Of a DNA stretch of 64,000 nt, positions 61,561 through 64,000 are shown one piece after another. The translations under genes were made by a program, and so were the position numbers. The stretch comes from an uncultured Oscillibacter sp. (GTDB lineage: Bacteria; Bacillota; Clostridia; Oscillospirales; Oscillospiraceae). The notes beneath the pieces were generated by a model that was given only the letters and a program-made list of their open reading frames with translations, was not told the DNA's origin and ran no database searches. Within the stretch, counting starts at the first letter, position 1. The number at the start of each line of letters is the position of its first letter. The DNA lies in assembly GCA_910588005.1 (NCBI GenBank), contig CAJUQM010000005.1, positions 21,579 to 85,578 on the forward strand, read 5' to 3'.

Positions 61561-62790
61561 ATGAAAGCAACGCGAAATTATCCCAAGTACACCGTTACCC
61601 CCAAGGCGGAAGCCTCGGTTCTCCAGGGCCATCCCTGGATCTATGGCGAAGAGGTGCTGACTGCGGAAGGTAAAACGGAAAACGGCGGCCTGGTAGACGT
61701 CCTCAACAAAAAAGGCCGGTATTTGGGGACAGGCTTCCTCTCAGAGCACTCAAAAATACGGGTCCGTCTCATCTCCCGCAACGCCAACGACGGTTTTGAC
61801 GAATCCTTCTGGCGGCGGAAGCTGCAGTGGGCATGGGAATACCGCAAGAGCGTGATGGCGCCGGAGGATCTCAATTGCTGCCGCATCATCTTTGGCGAGG
61901 CAGATGCTTTTCCCGGACTGACGGTAGACAAATTTCACGACCTGCTCTCCATTCAAGTGCTGTCTGCCGGAATGGACCGGATTAAAAACCTGCTGCTGCC
62001 CATGCTGGCGGAGATCCTCCGGCAGGACGGATATGCCGTCCGGGGCGTTTATGAGCGCAACGATGCCGCTCTGCGGGACAAGGAAGGTCTGCCTCAGTAT
62101 AAGGCCTGGCTTCCTCTTCCCGGCCAGGAACCACCTGCCTCTCCATCTGTGGAAATCGTTGAAAACGGCATTAAATATCTAGTAGACGTAGAAAACGGAC
62201 AAAAAACCGGTTTTTTTCTGGACCAAAAATATAACCGCCGTGCCGTGGGACGGCTGACAGCCGGAAAAACCGTGCTGGACTGCTTCACCCACACCGGCTC
62301 CTTTGCCCTGAATGCCGCCGCTGGCGGAGCAAAACACGTCACTGCCGTGGATATATCCGAGTCCGCCCTGGAAATGGCTCGATCCAACGCGGTGCGAAAT
62401 GGTCTGGAGAGCCGGATGGACTTTCTCGCCGCAGATGTATTTGACCTCTTGCCGGAATTAGAACATTCTCCTACACGGTATGATTTCATTATCCTGGATC
62501 CGCCGGCCTTTACCAAATCCAGAAAAACCGTGGCAAACGCCATGAGCGGATACAGGGAAATTAACTATCGGGCCATGCGCCTGCTGCCCAGAGGCGGATA
62601 TCTCGCTACCTGCTCTTGTTCCCATTTCGCGGAAGAAGACCGTTTTTTGTCCATGCTTTGGAGCGCCGCCCGTAACGCCGGAGTCCAGCTGCGGCAGATT
62701 GAGGCCCGCCAGCAGAGCTGTGATCACCCCATCCTCTGGGGAGTGGATGAGACCAACTACCTAAAATTTTATCTTTTCCAAGTGATATAG
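61561..62790 (+). CDS. RlmI-type rRNA cytosine methyltransferase
   Basis: 409 residues. N-terminal PUA domain (residues 1-~75), the RlmI/YccW central region (GFLSEHSKIRVRLISR; TVDKFHDLLSIQVLSAG) and a Rossmann methyltransferase with VLDCFTHTGSFALNAA (motif I, ~residue 240), LDPPAFTKS (motif IV, ~310) and LATCSCSHF. Likely methylates m5C in 23S rRNA, as the family does. ATG at 61561 after GGAGG. A long hairpin starts in its last codons. Confidence 0.93.
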   Translation: MKATRNYPKYTVTPKAEASVLQGHPWIYGEEVLTAEGKTENGGLVDVLNKKGRYLGTGFLSEHSKIRVRLISRNANDGFDESFWRRKLQWAWEYRKSVMAPEDLNCCRIIFGEADAFPGLTVDKFHDLLSIQVLSAGMDRIKNLLLPMLAEILRQDGYAVRGVYERNDAALRDKEGLPQYKAWLPLPGQEPPASPSVEIVENGIKYLVDVENGQKTGFFLDQKYNRRAVGRLTAGKTVLDCFTHTGSFALNAAAGGAKHVTAVDISESALEMARSNAVRNGLESRMDFLAADVFDLLPELEHSPTRYDFIILDPPAFTKSRKTVANAMSGYREINYRAMRLLPRGGYLATCSCSHFAEEDRFLSMLWSAARNAGVQLRQIEARQQSCDHPILWGVDETNYLKFYLFQVI

Positions 62791-62830
62791 CGGAAACCCT
62801 CCGGCCAAGCCGGAGGGTTTCGCTATATCA
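62783..62830 (+). terminator. 22-bp near-perfect hairpin overlapping the RlmI stop
   Basis: 62783-62805 pairs with 62809-62830 except for one bulged G, loop CAA. It includes the last codons and stop. No U-tract follows, so it may act as a 3' stabiliser or in both directions rather than a classical terminator. Confidence 0.6.
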
Positions 62831-62984
62831 CCTGATAACTCCTCTGCCGGAAAACATCAAATATCCCTTGGATCTCCGCCCCCGCGTCCGCTTATATCAC
62901 CAAAACACGCAGCGCGGCTCTCCGCTTTTGGTAGTGTCAACAATTTTTCGCACTTTAAGTTTGCAGACACTGGTCGAAATGAAG

Positions 62985-63473
62985 TCAGCCAGCAGCGGAG
63001 ACATCCTCAAAAGAGGCCTCCAGGTGCTTCATATTTATATCAACTGCTTTCTTGGGTCTGACCGTCATGCGGCCCTCTGCCTTGGCAATCGCTATTCCCT
63101 CGGCTTGACGCTCCAATATGTTATCCCGTTCGAGTTCAGCAAGAGCGCCAAAGACCGCCAGCATAAATTTTCCTGCCGCTGTGCTGGTGTCGATGTTCTC
63201 TTTCCTGCTGATAAACTGCACCTTCTTTTCCTCTAATGCCGCAGTTAGTTCCAGCAGGTCACGGGTATTTCTCGCAAAGCGTGAAATTCTCTCCACGGTC
63301 AGACTGTCACCCTCCCGCACAAAATCCATCATTCTATGCAGTTCTGGCCTTTCCTGATTCTTTCCGCTGATCTTATCGGTAAACACCCGTTCAACCCCTA
63401 ATTCCTGCATGAGCAAATCCTGTCTTGCCGTGTTCTGCTCCTTGGTTGAAATCCTAACATAACCGACTTTCAC
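62985..63473 (-). CDS. Serine recombinase (resolvase/invertase), C-terminally short
   Basis: 162 residues. Catalytic N-terminal domain: VGYVRISTKEQNTARQ (nucleophile Ser near residue 9), SGKNQERPELHRM, ERISRFARNTRDLLEL, and the long helix AGKFMLAVFGALAELERDNIL. The C-terminal helix-turn-helix expected after ~residue 145 is missing; the frame ends in EDVSAAG. It may be truncated and inactive for DNA targeting. GTG at 63473 after AGGAG (better than the TTG at 63491). A mobile-element remnant; AT-rich compared with its neighbours. Confidence 0.75.
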   Translation of the reverse strand: MKVGYVRISTKEQNTARQDLLMQELGVERVFTDKISGKNQERPELHRMMDFVREGDSLTVERISRFARNTRDLLELTAALEEKKVQFISRKENIDTSTAAGKFMLAVFGALAELERDNILERQAEGIAIAKAEGRMTVRPKKAVDINMKHLEASFEDVSAAG

Positions 63474-63715
63474 CGTTGCCACTCCTATCAACTAGCATTT
63501 CAAATGAAACTGAACACCAAAACTGTCCCGAAAGTGTCACGCCCGGAAAGCTATACCTTACAGAGCGTTTCACCCTCCCCCCCTCTGGACCCGTCCCAAA
63601 ACTTGTTTTTTGTTTTTGAGACATCCGTTTGGTGCGTCTCATTTGTATTAAATCCTTCATTTCAGAGCGACTATAAGTGTCCCCTAAAAAGTTGCAACAT
63701 TTGCAACATGCGCAC

Positions 63716-63756
63716 AAAAAAAGAGGTACTGCCCGGGATTCCTCCCAAGCAGTACC
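63716..63756 (-). terminator. Terminator of the small right-end transcription unit
   Basis: Leftward GGTACTGC (63749-63756 with 63725-63732, 16-base loop) followed by TCTTTTTTTG. Confidence 0.75.
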
Positions 63757-63812
63757 ATCTTTCACTTTTTAGGCCCATCCTAGAAGCGGTAAAAGTGCGG
63801 TATGACTACCCC

Positions 63813-63908
63813 TTAAACCTCTGCCGGTGCCTCACTCGAATCCCCGAAAGTCCTTACGGCTCTAGCGTCTTCGGCTCTCTTCTCTTCGATGGCCTCCTTC
63901 AAAATCAT
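63813..63908 (-). CDS. 31-residue small ORF with own promoter
   Basis: MILKEAIEEKRAEDARAV ... SSEAPAEV, strongly charged with a helical first half. AAGGTGAAGG lies just before the ATG, a consensus promoter ~40 bases further, and a terminator downstream. No family recognised; could be a leader peptide, a small regulatory protein, or the start of a truncated gene. Confidence 0.45.
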   Translation of the reverse strand: MILKEAIEEKRAEDARAVRTFGDSSEAPAEV

Positions 63909-63947
63909 GTCCTTCACCTTTATGGGGCCACGCTATTAGGCAGTGCT

Positions 63948-63976
63948 AACATATCACAAATAGTCCCATTTGTCAA
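63948..63976 (-). promoter_or_regulatory. Sigma-A promoter at the right edge
   Basis: Minus-strand TTGACA (63971-63976) and TATGTT (63948-63953), 17-base spacer. Confidence 0.7.
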
Positions 63977-64000
63977 CGATTCCGCTTCCCTATTCTCCCG

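Noticed and set aside
63454..63765. Leftward 103-codon frame upstream of the recombinase
   Set aside because: It overlaps the terminator hairpin and the recombinase start, has no ribosome binding site, and has an unbiased, Ser/Arg/Cys-rich composition.
63830..63850. tRNA (CTCGAATCCCC resembles a T-arm)
   Set aside because: No acceptor stem, D-arm or anticodon arm can be formed around it.
1..64000. CRISPR arrays or selenocysteine (UGA) codons in the hydroxylase genes
   Set aside because: No regularly spaced direct repeats were seen, and all molybdenum-hydroxylase frames are complete without in-frame UGA.

Overview
The window looks like a chromosomal segment of a high-GC, low-G+C-lineage Gram-positive anaerobe of the Clostridia, most likely the Oscillospiraceae (Oscillibacter / Dysosmobacter / Lawsonibacter-like). 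Support: clostridial sigma-A promoters and strong GGAGG ribosome binding sites, NFACT/RqcH, Mini-III, Rex, DUF1905, the rpmG-secE-nusG-rplKAJL cluster, ATP-type PEP carboxykinase, and a selenium-type molybdenum hydroxylase / YgfK / SsnA purine-oxidation gene set. No rRNA, tRNA or CRISPR array was seen.

Layout. 1-9.9 kb: end of a G5/3D-domain cell-wall protein, HAD phosphatase, GNAT, rsmA, pckA; a leftward trio (aldo/keto reductase, WapI-like protein, membrane-bound XRE regulator); a ModE-like regulator and thiamine pyrophosphokinase. 9.9-17 kb: molybdenum hydroxylase region, with a fused 2Fe-2S + Mo xanthine dehydrogenase, a MocA-like cytidylyltransferase and the three-subunit XdhABC enzyme. 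17-29 kb: cytidylate-kinase-like protein, KtrAB potassium uptake, then a divergent BusR-like GntR-RCK_C regulator heading a betaine ABC operon with a fused permease-binding protein, an ECF sigma factor with its membrane partner, and HtrA. 29-36 kb: COG2509 flavoprotein, 2-hydroxyacid dehydrogenase, AraC regulator, MATE exporter, NSS transporter. 36-40 kb: leftward ribosomal-protein/nusG cluster with an L10 leader. 40-51 kb: VanX-like dipeptidase, RuvX, a membrane protein with an E2-like domain, phosphoribosyltransferase, gdhA, a large hybrid histidine kinase, RqcH and Mini-III. 51-55.8 kb: Cys-rich peptide, SLH protein, Rex, hemolysin III and about 1.2 kb without a confident gene. 55.7-60.6 kb: ssnA and ygfK behind a riboswitch-like leader. 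60.6-64 kb: SH3-amidase, RlmI-like methyltransferase, a truncated serine recombinase and a tiny transcription unit.

How they fit: XDH + XdhABC + MocA + SsnA + YgfK form a purine/hypoxanthine-xanthine oxidation capacity in two blocks 40 kb apart. KtrAB plus BusR-Opu form an osmotic module of the kind controlled by cyclic-di-AMP in other Firmicutes. The most interesting novel-looking signals are the ssnA leader (three mutually exclusive helices that form a textbook transcription switch), a 168-bp inverted-repeat family (two full copies in opposite orientation plus solo ends), and the gene-poor, structure-rich interval at 54.7-55.7 kb.
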